A stretch of DNA of 64,000 bases from an uncultured Clostridia bacterium (GTDB lineage Bacteria; Bacillota; Clostridia; Christensenellales; UBA1242). Below are positions 52,138 through 61,172 of the stretch, one piece after another. Every line of letters begins with the position of its first letter. Within the stretch, counting starts at the first letter, position 1. The notes below the pieces were generated by a model that was not told the DNA's origin, did no database searches, and saw nothing but the letters and a program-made list of their open reading frames with translations. The position numbers were made by a program, and so were the translations under genes. The DNA lies in the NCBI GenBank assembly GCA_934747385.1, contig CAKVGK010000001.1, positions 62,001 to 126,000 on the forward strand, written 5' to 3'.

Positions 52138-53211
52138 TTACTTCCTCCTGCTATATCTTCTATCGTTGTAAATCTTCATTCTGTCCGTGAAATCTATTCG
52201 AGTTTTACCAAACACACAAGTGTAATATTGTGAGCTCATTGAGTATTTTAATCCTGTAAATATCGAAGAATATTCTCTGTTTTTATAAACGATTGTCACT
52301 TTATCTCCATACTTAAAATCCTGGCATTTAATCATGTTTTGTTGCTTTGATAATTTGTATAAAATGCAATGATTATAGATGTTCCCACACAACTCGCTTT
52401 TTACTAAATCTTCCATTTTATAACCTTCTTTTACGGCTTCCGTTTCATCCCATGAGATGTACGTTGTATTCACAGGTAATATTCTTTTTTTATTGTTTGG
52501 ATCACTTGTTATAGTGTTATCTTCTAACAAATAATAGACACCCTCAATAAAACCTGTATCCTTATTATATAAACAAGCCTTGTTATAGTTTGGCATATCA
52601 TTGTTATCAAACTCTGGACTTGACAAAAGGATATTATCTTTTATAACAAGCCCTTCTGTCGAGTTTTTATTTATTGAACAAATTATCTTGTTCTTAGAAA
52701 AATCTATTGAAAAATCAAGATAAATATTGTAAGTATCGAACATCCATCTTATAAAATCTTTTAGATTTATTGTGTCACTATCATCCGTATAGACACAGCG
52801 ACTAGCAAGCCCAAAGGTTGTAAACTCTAGTGGAAGAATCTTCTCTGGATCATCATTTTTTAGGTACGCAAAAGTCAAAATTGTTCGCAACCCCTGAACA
52901 CCTTCGAACTTGCAATTGATTATGTTTGCGAACTTAAAAACATTGATAATTGTATCATTGAATAGCTCGTTCATATTTTTGAAAGAAATTTTCATCTCAC
53001 TGTTATCAATTGCTGTTACTACGCCAAGTTCAATCAATTTTTTTCCATCAATCAGTGCGACAATGTCGCCTTTGAAACCATTTGACACCTTAACTAATGT
53101 AAGCCAACTAGTATTGTCAGAAACAATATCATTGTCTACTGAATAATCTTTAACCACGCCGCCGTCTATATATTGCAAATCCTTCCTTGCATAAATTTTA
53201 TAAATTACCAT
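52138..53211 (-). CDS. Phage tail hub (Tal/gp27-like) protein
   Basis: 357 residues. It follows the distal tail protein gene, overlaps no stop and starts ATG right after TAG. It is beta-rich with strands typical of the baseplate hub (VIYKIYARKDLQYIDG start, IFTGLKYSMSSQYYTCVFGKTRID end, the latter resembling the closing strands of gp27-like hubs). Length and position fit the tail-associated structural protein without a lytic domain; no peptidase motif is seen. Confidence 0.65.
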   Translation of the reverse strand: MVIYKIYARKDLQYIDGGVVKDYSVDNDIVSDNTSWLTLVKVSNGFKGDIVALIDGKKLIELGVVTAIDNSEMKISFKNMNELFNDTIINVFKFANIINCKFEGVQGLRTILTFAYLKNDDPEKILPLEFTTFGLASRCVYTDDSDTINLKDFIRWMFDTYNIYLDFSIDFSKNKIICSINKNSTEGLVIKDNILLSSPEFDNNDMPNYNKACLYNKDTGFIEGVYYLLEDNTITSDPNNKKRILPVNTTYISWDETEAVKEGYKMEDLVKSELCGNIYNHCILYKLSKQQNMIKCQDFKYGDKVTIVYKNREYSSIFTGLKYSMSSQYYTCVFGKTRIDFTDRMKIYNDRRYSRRK

Positions 53212-54108
53212 CTACACCAACTCCCTTTGTATTGAGTATGAAATTGTAACCTTGCCAAAGTTCGTGTTCTTGGCTGATATCAATAGTCTAGATTTGCCTG
53301 CTGGTATTGTTATAAAGTTTGAGTAACTATAGTCTTTTTCGCCAATATAATAAACATCCTCTTTTACATATTCCCCGTTTCTTAAAGTGTATAATGTCGC
53401 TTCCTGTTTGTCTGGACTGCTATTTATCAATAGATAACTATTTTCTTGAACTACTAAATTGTATTTTGCTTGTTCGATGATTTCTCCATTTTGCAATAGT
53501 CTAATCAATGGTGTATCTGTTATAGATTCAACTTTAATAATGCAACTTGTTGGCAAGTTTCCTTCATTATCAATATCAACTGCAAGGTTATTGCTTCCAC
53601 CATAATAGTATGGATAGTAATAAGGGTAAACCAAAGGCTCTCCATATCTACTTAGTTCCAATGTTATGTGTTTGTCCTTTTTCCATCTCGACATACAAGC
53701 AAATTTGATTTGAACTTTCAAGAACCCCGTTTTGTAATCTATCTCGCCTTTCTTCATCTCATTGATTAAAACTAGTTTATACCACTCAGTTTCCAATGGA
53801 TTATCAAACGAATGTCCTTTTGTTGAGTAGTAAAGCTTCATTGTTTGGTCGGTGTTTATATTCCCCACAAACTCTACAAACTTGGTAAAATGTTCATAAC
53901 TACTGAAATATAAATCGCCAGAGATGGTTTGCGATTGTGTTTCTACTTTTTCAATAAAGCAAGTGTTTTCCACTTCATAACTAGTAATCTTAGTTTTTAT
54001 TCCAAGACCATCTGGTTCTGCGAAAAAACTACTATTGTTGTTATAAGGATTTTTAGGTGTTAGATCCCACTTTTTGCCACTAGCATTTTCTAACCAAAAC
54101 TTACGCAT
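53212..54108 (-). CDS. Phage distal tail protein (Dit)
   Basis: 298 residues. The N-terminal Dit ring domain is recognisable from MRKFWLENASGKKWDLT, TISGDLYFSSYEHFTKFVEF and the KVQIKFACMSRW strand. The C-terminal galectin-like part ends with FGKVTISYSIQRELV. It joins the tail tube to the baseplate hub. It directly follows the tape-measure gene and overlaps its stop by 1 nt (TAATG). Confidence 0.8.
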   Translation of the reverse strand: MRKFWLENASGKKWDLTPKNPYNNNSSFFAEPDGLGIKTKITSYEVENTCFIEKVETQSQTISGDLYFSSYEHFTKFVEFVGNINTDQTMKLYYSTKGHSFDNPLETEWYKLVLINEMKKGEIDYKTGFLKVQIKFACMSRWKKDKHITLELSRYGEPLVYPYYYPYYYGGSNNLAVDIDNEGNLPTSCIIKVESITDTPLIRLLQNGEIIEQAKYNLVVQENSYLLINSSPDKQEATLYTLRNGEYVKEDVYYIGEKDYSYSNFITIPAGKSRLLISAKNTNFGKVTISYSIQRELV

Positions 54109-55691
54109 TAGATCTTACCTCCTAGTTCCTTATTGATTCTTTCAGCAAGTTTATCTGCCACAAGTTCAGCATTTTGCTCACTTAATTCAGTGTCTCCGTG
54201 TGCATCTATGTCAACATGGATTTCTGCTGAATTTGTATTTGAATTTTCGTTTACTTGTGATGTGTTTATATTGAAATCATCGCCAATGTTTGAGTATGAA
54301 CTTTCTAACTCTGCCATCTGCCCTGTTTGAGATGCCAAGGTCTTTGTCAGTTCTTTGCTTCGGCCTGTTAAAAATGCAAATAATAATGCTAGTGTTAATA
54401 TTACCGCAACAACAGCCAAAGCAATTGGAATAAGTGGAACACTTGCCGCTGATACTGCACCAATTCCACCTGCTGCGCCATAACTTGCTATGGTTATTGC
54501 TTTGATAACACCAACTATTGCTGTTATTATTGCTACTACTTTTGGCAAGAGAATGATTATCAATAACAAAAATACTGTGAATTTTTGCTGTGATGGAGTC
54601 ATCCCAGCAAACCAATTTGCTATGCTAGTGAGAATTGGTATCACATTTTCAATCATAAACTGACAAATAGTTTCAATTAAAGGCAGAAGTGTTTGTGCTA
54701 GTTCTGCACTAACTTCCATAAACTTTAACTTCATTTCATCCCATTTGGCTTTTATTTCTTCAGCAGTCTGTGCTTGTTCTTCGGTTGTGATTCCAAGTTC
54801 TAGTTGCTTTTCGTTTAAGTCTGCTATGGTCTCGCTAGATGATTGCATTACTTCCAGAACATTTATCGCATTATCGCCAAACAACTCATAGGCAAGAGAA
54901 TTGCGAAGTGTTGTGTTTTCCATCTCTGAAAGAGCAACCAAAACTTCATCATAAATTGTTGATAATGATTTTGTGTTCCCTTCCAAGTCTTTGGTTGAAA
55001 CTCCAAGTCTTTTCAAAATGTTTAGATAAGCACTACCTTGACCAAGTGCTATGCTTGTCATAACACCTTTCATACTTGTTAGTGCTGAATCGTAATTTGA
55101 TGCATCGCCTGTGATTTGCTTATAGACATTTCTTTGCAGTTGTAATTTTTCAATGCTGACATCTAGTGCTTTTGCCTGGTCGTTAAGTGCTGTCGTTTGA
55201 GCAGTAAAAGCAGTGATTGATGCTGTTATTGTTGTAACTAACCCTAGTACCAATTTACTGAATTCTTTTAAGGTTTTTTGTGATCTTTTTAATGAATTTT
55301 CGACTTTGTCAAACCCTTGCGATAGTTTACCAATTTTAGCAATTTTCCCTTGATTTGATGCGTTGTCGAGTTCCACATTGTATCTCTTCAACTCATTTTC
55401 TGCTTTAAGAACTGCAACTTGAATTTTGTTGTATTCTTTAGCACTTATATCGCCTTGTTGGAACGCTTTATTTGCCTGAATTTGCTGTTGTTTGAGTAGT
55501 GAGACCTTTTGTGTTGCCAGCCCAATTTGGTTCTTTAGATTAGTCATTTTGTTTGCCATAGCTTCAGTATTCTTTGGATCAAACTTTAATGATTTATCTA
55601 ACTCTTTTGTAAGGTTCGTGGACTGTTTAAGCGAATCATTTAATTTTTTGACCTTAGCATCTATCTGGTCTAGACTTCTTCCTACTTCCAT
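54108..55691 (-). CDS. Phage tape measure protein
   Basis: 527 residues. The N-terminal coiled coil (about 1-140: RSLDQIDAKVKKLNDSL) leads into a TP901-like core with FSKLVLGLVTTITASITAF, LRNSLAYELFGDNAINVLEVM and a central LLPLIETICQFMIENVIPIL. Two hydrophobic membrane-like helices (about 370-450) are followed by a short soluble end. It sets tail length; its size predicts a short siphovirus tail. The ribosome site AAGGAGAG is present. Confidence 0.9.
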   Translation of the reverse strand: MEVGRSLDQIDAKVKKLNDSLKQSTNLTKELDKSLKFDPKNTEAMANKMTNLKNQIGLATQKVSLLKQQQIQANKAFQQGDISAKEYNKIQVAVLKAENELKRYNVELDNASNQGKIAKIGKLSQGFDKVENSLKRSQKTLKEFSKLVLGLVTTITASITAFTAQTTALNDQAKALDVSIEKLQLQRNVYKQITGDASNYDSALTSMKGVMTSIALGQGSAYLNILKRLGVSTKDLEGNTKSLSTIYDEVLVALSEMENTTLRNSLAYELFGDNAINVLEVMQSSSETIADLNEKQLELGITTEEQAQTAEEIKAKWDEMKLKFMEVSAELAQTLLPLIETICQFMIENVIPILTSIANWFAGMTPSQQKFTVFLLLIIILLPKVVAIITAIVGVIKAITIASYGAAGGIGAVSAASVPLIPIALAVVAVILTLALLFAFLTGRSKELTKTLASQTGQMAELESSYSNIGDDFNINTSQVNENSNTNSAEIHVDIDAHGDTELSEQNAELVADKLAERINKELGGKI

Positions 55692-55703
55692 CAGCCACTC
55701 TCC

Positions 55704-56102
55704 TTATTTTTTAATTTTTGTTTGAAATCTTTCATAGATTCTTTCATCCATATTCTTTAAGTTATGGATTGCTTTTGTAATAAAACGAGTTCCTTTTATG
55801 AAACTCGTTCCGTAGTTTAGTATGTTTGCAATTTTTTGATATGGCACACCTTTTCTGTCCTGTCCAACGAACTCAACAGAATAGCCATACCAATTTCTTT
55901 TTGCTGTGATTCTTGAATTCCTTAGTGAGTTCAAAAGCCCAAGTGTTGCTCCCCTTGGTGTTGTGGATTCTAGTTGCAATATAAGTTTGTTTACTTCTAT
56001 ATCAATTTGCTCTTTCACAGCTTCAATCGCTTTATCGCCGAATGTTCCAATGTTATTGAAATACTCTTCTAATTCTTTTGAAACACCATCATTCCAAGCC
56101 AT
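55704..56102 (-). CDS. HK97 gp10-like phage protein
   Basis: 132 residues. The pattern IDIEVNKLILQLESTTPRGATLGLLNSL and NWYGYSVEFVGQDRKGVPYQKIANILNYGTSF with a final FITKAIHNLKNMDE matches gp10-like tail-completion (neck) proteins, including the R-G/T and Y-x-x-x-L-x-Y-G-T features. Such genes normally stand before the tail terminator; here the gene lies after the G/GT chaperone and before the tape measure. The role is assumed the same. Confidence 0.65.
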   Translation of the reverse strand: MAWNDGVSKELEEYFNNIGTFGDKAIEAVKEQIDIEVNKLILQLESTTPRGATLGLLNSLRNSRITAKRNWYGYSVEFVGQDRKGVPYQKIANILNYGTSFIKGTRFITKAIHNLKNMDERIYERFQTKIKK

Positions 56103-56103
56103 T

Positions 56104-56795
56104 TTATCCCCTTATTTTTCCACTTTTTGTCATATCAGCAATGGTCATTGGTGCTGTAAACGAAAGGTTTTTACCCTCCGCTTTTGCTATTGCTATCGCA
56201 TCAATCTCTGATGAATAAGCAATTAAATCATAGAAAACATTAAACCCCATGTCTGCAAGGTTTACTTGCACACCTGTTTTAACAGCACAGTATATTAACT
56301 GTGTTGTGAAATCTGTTTCTATTTGAGCAATGTTTGATGCCTTATTTGTGGAAATTATCTTTTTTTTTGAGCAATAAAAAGTGAGAAAAAATCTAGAAGT
56401 TCAGCGATTGTTTTCTCATCTGTTATGATTGAAGGTGGGATTGACATAATAAGTTCTGCGACATCTGGCTTTTGTGGGTACTCCGCTGTTGCCATTAAGG
56501 AAGCAATGAAGTTCAAAATAAACTCACTATCAAAGTCGTAACTTTCCATTGTTTCCAATACTTGCATTGTTTTGTCATCATCAAGTTTGTCTATATCTTC
56601 AACCGACTCAATCTTAAACTCTTTCAACTTATCCAAAGTTGCCTTGTTTGAGTTCTTTTTTGCAAAACTAATAATGTCGTTTAACAAATCTCTGCCGAAA
56701 TAACTTTTATACAATATAAATGTAAAAGCATTGCCACAAAGTTTTATTTCATCATTTTCATATTTCAAGGTTTTAACTAGACCGTATTGTTTCAT
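56104..56795 (-). CDS. Tail assembly chaperone GT, made by -1 ribosomal frameshift
   Basis: Fusion of the 145-residue G part with an 85-residue T extension. The extension has no start codon and is open in the -1 frame from the nine-A run (56,360-56,368 on the plus strand as T) to TAA at 56,104. It includes NLADMGFNVFYDLIAYSSEI and ends TIADMTKSGKIRG. G and GT proteins of siphophages bind the tape measure during tail assembly at a fixed ratio. Slippage on the A-run (codons AAA AAA) gives the fusion. The coding quality of the T part and its exact place argue against chance. Confidence 0.8.
56355..56795 (-). CDS. Tail assembly chaperone G
   Basis: 146 residues, the zero-frame product that ends QKKR-stop just after the slippery A-run. 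It is helical (GNAFTFILYKSYFGRDLLNDII, FDSEFILNFIASLMATA), like G proteins of Firmicute siphophages. It lies between the major tail protein and the tape measure, the conserved position. Confidence 0.8.
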   Translation of the reverse strand: MKQYGLVKTLKYENDEIKLCGNAFTFILYKSYFGRDLLNDIISFAKKNSNKATLDKLKEFKIESVEDIDKLDDDKTMQVLETMESYDFDSEFILNFIASLMATAEYPQKPDVAELIMSIPPSIITDEKTIAELLDFFSLFIAQKKR

Positions 56796-56803
56796 TTTTC
56801 CTC

Positions 56804-57412
56804 CTAATCTGTTGCAATTGTGCAGTCAGGAACATAGATTTCATCTTGCACTTTTGCCCAAATGTCTTTGTTGAGATTGCTGTTCAATATTGTGTAAGTA
56901 ACCTTGTCTGGCTCGTTTTCAATGTTGATGTAATCGTAAGGATAAACTTTCACATTCAAAGTTAAGTCTCTGATTGTTTTACCATCAAAACTTGTGCTTG
57001 ATAGCGAAGGTAATTGAAATACTGCTCTATACATTGTGAACATACTTTCTGAACCATCGCCAACACTCGAATAATAACCAAAGGCAACTTCTTTGCTTTG
57101 AGTTTTACTTTTGATTACCACTGCTCCGTTGGCGTCAATTTTAACATCGAAAAACTTTGAGTAAACATTGAAAGGAAGAACTGCAAACTTGATAGTTCCT
57201 TCGCCTGTAACTTGGGTGTTGAGTCTTATAAATGAAACATTGTCATCTGCATTGATTTCTGTTGTTTCAGTCTTGAACTCAATACTTACTTCCATCAATC
57301 CTTCGTGATATTCTTTCTTGCCGAAAGTTCCATCTGGATTGACTGCCGCAGCGAAAAACTTTTTATTACCTGTCTCATAAAGTTGAGACACTGTTGTTGT
57401 TTGATTTGGCAT
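56804..57412 (-). CDS. Phage major tail protein (phi13-like)
   Basis: 202 residues. It forms the tail tube. Beta-rich, with KKFFAAAVNPDGTFGKKEYHEGLMEVSIEF (residues about 17-46) and the strand set TLNVKVYPYDYINI typical of phi13-type tube proteins. It stands before the G/GT chaperone genes as usual. The ribosome site AAAGGAGAAT is good. Confidence 0.85.
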   Translation of the reverse strand: MPNQTTTVSQLYETGNKKFFAAAVNPDGTFGKKEYHEGLMEVSIEFKTETTEINADDNVSFIRLNTQVTGEGTIKFAVLPFNVYSKFFDVKIDANGAVVIKSKTQSKEVAFGYYSSVGDGSESMFTMYRAVFQLPSLSSTSFDGKTIRDLTLNVKVYPYDYINIENEPDKVTYTILNSNLNKDIWAKVQDEIYVPDCTIATD

Positions 57413-57423
57413 TTTATTCTCCT

Positions 57424-57846
57424 TTAATAAAGTTTATAAATTGTTATTGGATAATGAAAAAGTGAAGTCTCCGTTTCAAAAATTTCATCGGCAAACTCCA
57501 CTTCAAATCCATTATCTTTGAATGTATCTTCTAACAATTCCAATAGGTCTAAATTTGCTTTTGCATCAAAGCTTCTTTTACTGAAAACATCAATTGCAAC
57601 CATAACTTCTCTTACAAAATCATCATTGTCTGCACTATATTTGTTTTCAATGCTTGGAAAGTAATACGATACATAATTTTGTTTATTTCTTGCTTTGGGA
57701 TTTCTAACTACACCATGCCAGAATATAGTTTTTGTTGTGTTTTCTATTTCCTGGTCAGTTAGTCCTATCCCTTCTTGTAGTCCTGCATTTTTAAGCAATT
57801 GTATTAATTCATTTCTACAAGTTTTTCTTGCTTTAATAGTCCTCAT
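57424..57846 (-). CDS. Phage tail terminator-like protein
   Basis: 140 residues. Small alpha/beta protein with FVREVMVAIDVFSKRSFDAKANLDLLELL and a final TSLFHYPITIYKLY, similar in plan to tail-terminator proteins that cap the tube at the neck. Start at 57,846 behind GAGGTG inside the end of the head-closure gene. Gene order (head closure, this, major tail) supports the assignment; sequence alone is weak. Confidence 0.6.
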   Translation of the reverse strand: MRTIKARKTCRNELIQLLKNAGLQEGIGLTDQEIENTTKTIFWHGVVRNPKARNKQNYVSYYFPSIENKYSADNDDFVREVMVAIDVFSKRSFDAKANLDLLELLEDTFKDNGFEVEFADEIFETETSLFHYPITIYKLY

Positions 57847-58201
57847 AACACACCTCATCATAAACTGGTGCTAGTATTTCGTTTGCACGTATCACTAGAT
57901 CAGTTTTGTTGAATTCAAACTTGTCAATTGAGACTATATCGTAAGTTTTTCCACCAAATTCTATATAAAGTTCGGTTGTAATCTTTGGATTATATACAAT
58001 CTTGAATTGTGTGGTTTCTTCAACTTGCACAGCCTTTGCTGAGAACCTTTCATTCTCGCTTAACTCTCGCACAAATGCCCACAAACCGCCAGATTCTTTG
58101 CTATGGATATAAGTTTTTACAACCACTTCATACCCGTCTTTAACCGCTGTTTTTATGCCAAAAACTTGGACTTTCTTGTCTTTTACCTCGTATTTATCCA
58201 T
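57833..58201 (-). CDS. Phage head closure protein
   Basis: 122 residues. The head-closure/SPP1 gp16 pattern is visible: GGLWAFVRELSENERFSAKAVQVEETTQFKI (residues about 39-69) and IEFGGKTYDIVSIDKFE. It closes the portal-connector channel after packaging. It overlaps the upstream connector gene by 1 nt and the downstream gene start by about 14 nt. Confidence 0.78.
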   Translation of the reverse strand: MDKYEVKDKKVQVFGIKTAVKDGYEVVVKTYIHSKESGGLWAFVRELSENERFSAKAVQVEETTQFKIVYNPKITTELYIEFGGKTYDIVSIDKFEFNKTDLVIRANEILAPVYDEVCYEDY

Positions 58202-58473
58202 TAAAACTCCTTTTTTCTATACTCAGATAGCATAAGAGCAACCATATTCTCAACTTCTTGAGCATTAGTGTTGCTTCGGTTGTTATAATAGGCGCATACA
58301 ATGTATTTTCCGGTTTCTTTTATTGTTGGTGGAATTGTTTCAAATTCTGTCAAAGGATATCTTAGTACCTTTTCTATTAAATCCTTTGCTAGTCCAATAA
58401 GGTCGGCAAGAAGGGAGTCCAAATAACTCCCATCAATGCCTAGATAGACTTTCATTTCTTCAACTGTTGGCAT
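58201..58473 (-). CDS. Phage gp6-like head-tail connector
   Basis: 90 residues, all helical. MKVYLGIDGSYLDSLLADLIGLAKDLIEKVL and IKETGKYIVCAYYNNRSN match gp6-like connectors that bind under the portal as a dodecameric ring (residue ranges about 7-37 and 50-67). The ribosome site CGGAGG is clear. Confidence 0.8.
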   Translation of the reverse strand: MPTVEEMKVYLGIDGSYLDSLLADLIGLAKDLIEKVLRYPLTEFETIPPTIKETGKYIVCAYYNNRSNTNAQEVENMVALMLSEYRKKEF

Positions 58474-58485
58474 AAAACCTCCGTG

Positions 58486-59457
58486 TTAATATCCTTCTAT
58501 CAAATCTGCAAGTTCATTCCAACAGCGACTTGTTTTCCATAATTCAACACTGTTTTTAGGTACTAAAATGTGTTGTAAGTTACTTAAAATGCTTATCCAA
58601 ATTGAACTAGTCAACTCTGGTGGTTGTTCGCTTGCAAATTTTATTGTTGTGGTGGAAGTGTTAAATGCACCAAATAAGTAGCCATCAATCTTTGTCAAAC
58701 CTGTTCCCACTTCAAATGATTCACAATAAACTGTGTGACCAAATGGATAGGTGTCAAGGACACCCTTTCCAAATCCATTTCCCGTTACGATCTTTTTGCA
58801 AGCCTTATCAAGTTCAATTTGTAAACCATAACACTGAAAGTTTATTATTGAATCTGGGATTATGATTTCAGTGTAATCCTTTGCATTTCTTAGAATGCAA
58901 TCGCCTATCGTATCAATGACAAAATCGTTCCCTACACACACTTTCCCATCTTTTATACTGTAAGAAGATGGCAGAATAATTACTCCACCTTGCTGATTAC
59001 AACTTGTGATTGTTCCATCTTGGAATTGGCAGAATTCCAAACTATCTTCTGGTTTTGGCTCATCCATGTCTGTGTCGTGGGTATCCAACTCAACATCCGA
59101 TTCATTGGCTGAATATCTTGGAATTGTATAGATTGCTACGACACTAAATGAAATTTCTTCATCGGAAGAAATAACTATGTCGTAACTATAACAATCGCCA
59201 TTTGCAATAGCACTTGGACTAATATCAAATAAAAATGTTTTAGCATCTGCTACTAGATTTTTATTGAGTATTGCACAACTTGCTGTGTTTTCTTTGTTGT
59301 GTCCAATCACTTTTATATTGAAACTTGTCTCTTGCTTATTGCTGGTCATCAAGACTAATTGCATATTGGCAAAGTTTCTAATCTTGATGTTGTATTTTCC
59401 CCAGGTGTTTTTTGATGCTTTCTTAGTAGTTCCACCGATGATTGTTTCTATAAACAT
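58486..59457 (-). CDS. Phage head-module protein with BspA-like leucine-rich C-terminus
   Basis: 323 residues. The N-terminal half (1-170) is beta-rich with no recognised family. The C-terminal half (about 175-320) has BspA/LRR_5-type surface repeats: IPDSIINFQCYGLQIELDKACKKIV-like strands, FEVGTGLTKIDGYLFGAF, TIKFASEQPPEL and ILVPKNSVELWKTS, which is the usual closing motif of bacterial LRR_5 domains. Set between capsid and connector genes, it may be a head fibre or decoration protein that binds host surfaces. Function is inferred. Confidence 0.6.
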   Translation of the reverse strand: MFIETIIGGTTKKASKNTWGKYNIKIRNFANMQLVLMTSNKQETSFNIKVIGHNKENTASCAILNKNLVADAKTFLFDISPSAIANGDCYSYDIVISSDEEISFSVVAIYTIPRYSANESDVELDTHDTDMDEPKPEDSLEFCQFQDGTITSCNQQGGVIILPSSYSIKDGKVCVGNDFVIDTIGDCILRNAKDYTEIIIPDSIINFQCYGLQIELDKACKKIVTGNGFGKGVLDTYPFGHTVYCESFEVGTGLTKIDGYLFGAFNTSTTTIKFASEQPPELTSSIWISILSNLQHILVPKNSVELWKTSRCWNELADLIEGY

Positions 59458-59466
59458 AGTTATCTC

Positions 59467-59838
59467 CTAGATGCTGTATCTTTCATTTTCTTGAATTACT
59501 AGAACACTTCCAATAATATCTACTCCTACAGCATCAATTTGCAAAAATACTCTATCAAAATCTTTGTTAGCAATTGTGTCTGCATCAATTGTTAACTTGG
59601 TGCAATTATCATTACCAACTGTGATTTCATCTTCATAGATTGTTTCTTTATCTGTTCCTTCTTCATTTGTTGCAATCAATCTTGCTTTGGTTTTGACTTC
59701 ATCGCCTTTACCTGAATTGATTAAAAAGTGTAAAACTTGAAAGTTGTTAAGTTGTACCTTTTCAGTCTCAACAGCATCAACAAAAATTGATGCTGGAGAT
59801 TTAAGGGTTAAAATGTTTGTGTCTTTTATAATGCTCAT
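59467..59838 (-). CDS. Small phage head-module protein, unknown
   Basis: 123 residues, beta-rich (TLKSPASIFVDAVETEKVQL start, DRVFLQIDAVGVDIIGSVLVI end). It lies directly after the major capsid gene with its own ribosome site (AAAGGAGAAT). Position and size suit a capsid decoration or accessory protein, but no family is recognised. Confidence 0.55.
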   Translation of the reverse strand: MSIIKDTNILTLKSPASIFVDAVETEKVQLNNFQVLHFLINSGKGDEVKTKARLIATNEEGTDKETIYEDEITVGNDNCTKLTIDADTIANKDFDRVFLQIDAVGVDIIGSVLVIQENERYSI

Positions 59839-59849
59839 ATTATTCTCCT

Positions 59850-61160
59850 TTAATTTCTTTTAGCAAGTGCTACGAATGGTGATACTGTTGCGCTGCCCTT
59901 ATATGGTTGCAAAGCCTTGTTCCAAATAGGTTGACCATCAACCCTGTAAATAAATCTGAACACATTTTCATCGTAAAGGAAGCGAACATGGATTGATGAA
60001 GTTGCATTGATGCCACCTTTATCAATAAGCAAGTATTGACCAAAGTCTGCAAGGATGATATCGCCTACATCGCCAACTGCTGAGCATTGTTCAAGTGGCA
60101 TAACTGGTCTGCCAAACAATGTTGCATATGGAGTGTCACTCAATCCACCTGCTGGGATATACACTGGTCTATCGCCTACTTTCAATGTGTAAAGCAATGG
60201 TTCAATTTCTGGGTTAATGTACCAAACTGAATTTGCACGAGAACGAGACCACAATCTTGACCACATTTTAACAAGGTTTTCAACTGTGATTTTTTCAGTT
60301 TGATTGCTCTCTTTTTCAACTTTTACAAGTGAGCCAGAGTTCAAGATTCCAAGTGGTTGACCTGCACCTGTTCCTGACAAAATTGCATCATCAATTTTGA
60401 AACCGAATTCTTCTGCAAATCCTTCACGAATAACATTTTCAAGTGCGGCAGCGTCTTGCAAAAGTTCATCTGTTACATAGCAAAGACCTGTCAATTTTTT
60501 AAGCGACAAATCCATTGTTCTGAATTTAGGTTTTGAACCTGTTAATTGTTCAGCTTCACTTTCCCAATAAGTTTGGATTCCACCCCAACGAGAACCATTC
60601 GCACGGGATGTTTCATCAATTGCATTGATTTTAATTCCATTTGCATTGGTTGTAAGTGGAATTTTCTTTACCTTAGATGCCAAGATACCTGTTTCGTATG
60701 TTCTCTTCAAAAGGTCATTTACAAAGTCTTTTTGCACTAAAAAACCACCATCGCTTGGGTTTGTCTCATTCAAACCGCTTGCTGACCTGGTGGTTAATCT
60801 CGCATCAACTCTACCTGCTGGTGTTGATGCTCTATATACTGCCATCATTTGTTCGCCAAGGCTTCTAAACTTTCTAGATTCATCTTTGTTTGGATCATCT
60901 TTCAAAGCTTCTGCATTTTCTTCTGCTTTGCCTTCGTTGTCGTTCTTATCTTCGTTAGATTTGTCATCTTTTGGTTTTTGGAAGATTTCAACTCTTACGA
61001 TTTGTTCATCCCAACCTTTAAGTTCGCCTTCAAGTTTTGAGATTTCCTTGTTTTCATCTTCGGTAAGTTCTCTATCTTCTTTTTCTGCTTGTTCAATAAT
61101 TTTGATTGCTTTAAGGCGGCAATCTTCGCGTCTTGCTTTGAGTTCTTTAATTGTTCTCAT
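59850..61160 (-). CDS. HK97-family major capsid protein
   Basis: 436 residues. The N-terminal about 100 residues are a charged coiled coil, the scaffolding delta domain that the prohead protease removes (LKARREDCRLKAIKIIEQ and following, then a Lys/Asp/Asn-rich linker). The mature part has the HK97 fold: NPSDGGFLVQKDFVNDLL, E-loop region with WESEAEQLTGSKPKF, LSLKKLTGLCYVTDELLQDA and ILSGTGAGQPLGIL. The C-terminal P-domain/A-domain strands end in SATVSPFVALAKR. Confidence 0.95.
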   Translation of the reverse strand: MRTIKELKARREDCRLKAIKIIEQAEKEDRELTEDENKEISKLEGELKGWDEQIVRVEIFQKPKDDKSNEDKNDNEGKAEENAEALKDDPNKDESRKFRSLGEQMMAVYRASTPAGRVDARLTTRSASGLNETNPSDGGFLVQKDFVNDLLKRTYETGILASKVKKIPLTTNANGIKINAIDETSRANGSRWGGIQTYWESEAEQLTGSKPKFRTMDLSLKKLTGLCYVTDELLQDAAALENVIREGFAEEFGFKIDDAILSGTGAGQPLGILNSGSLVKVEKESNQTEKITVENLVKMWSRLWSRSRANSVWYINPEIEPLLYTLKVGDRPVYIPAGGLSDTPYATLFGRPVMPLEQCSAVGDVGDIILADFGQYLLIDKGGINATSSIHVRFLYDENVFRFIYRVDGQPIWNKALQPYKGSATVSPFVALAKRN

Positions 61161-61172
61161 TCTATTCTCCTA

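Noticed and set aside
56355..56375. Sequencing error in the nine-A run splitting one gene
   Set aside because: The gene order and the known G/GT frameshift of siphophages fit a programmed slip; both products are expected. Read-level checking would still be useful.
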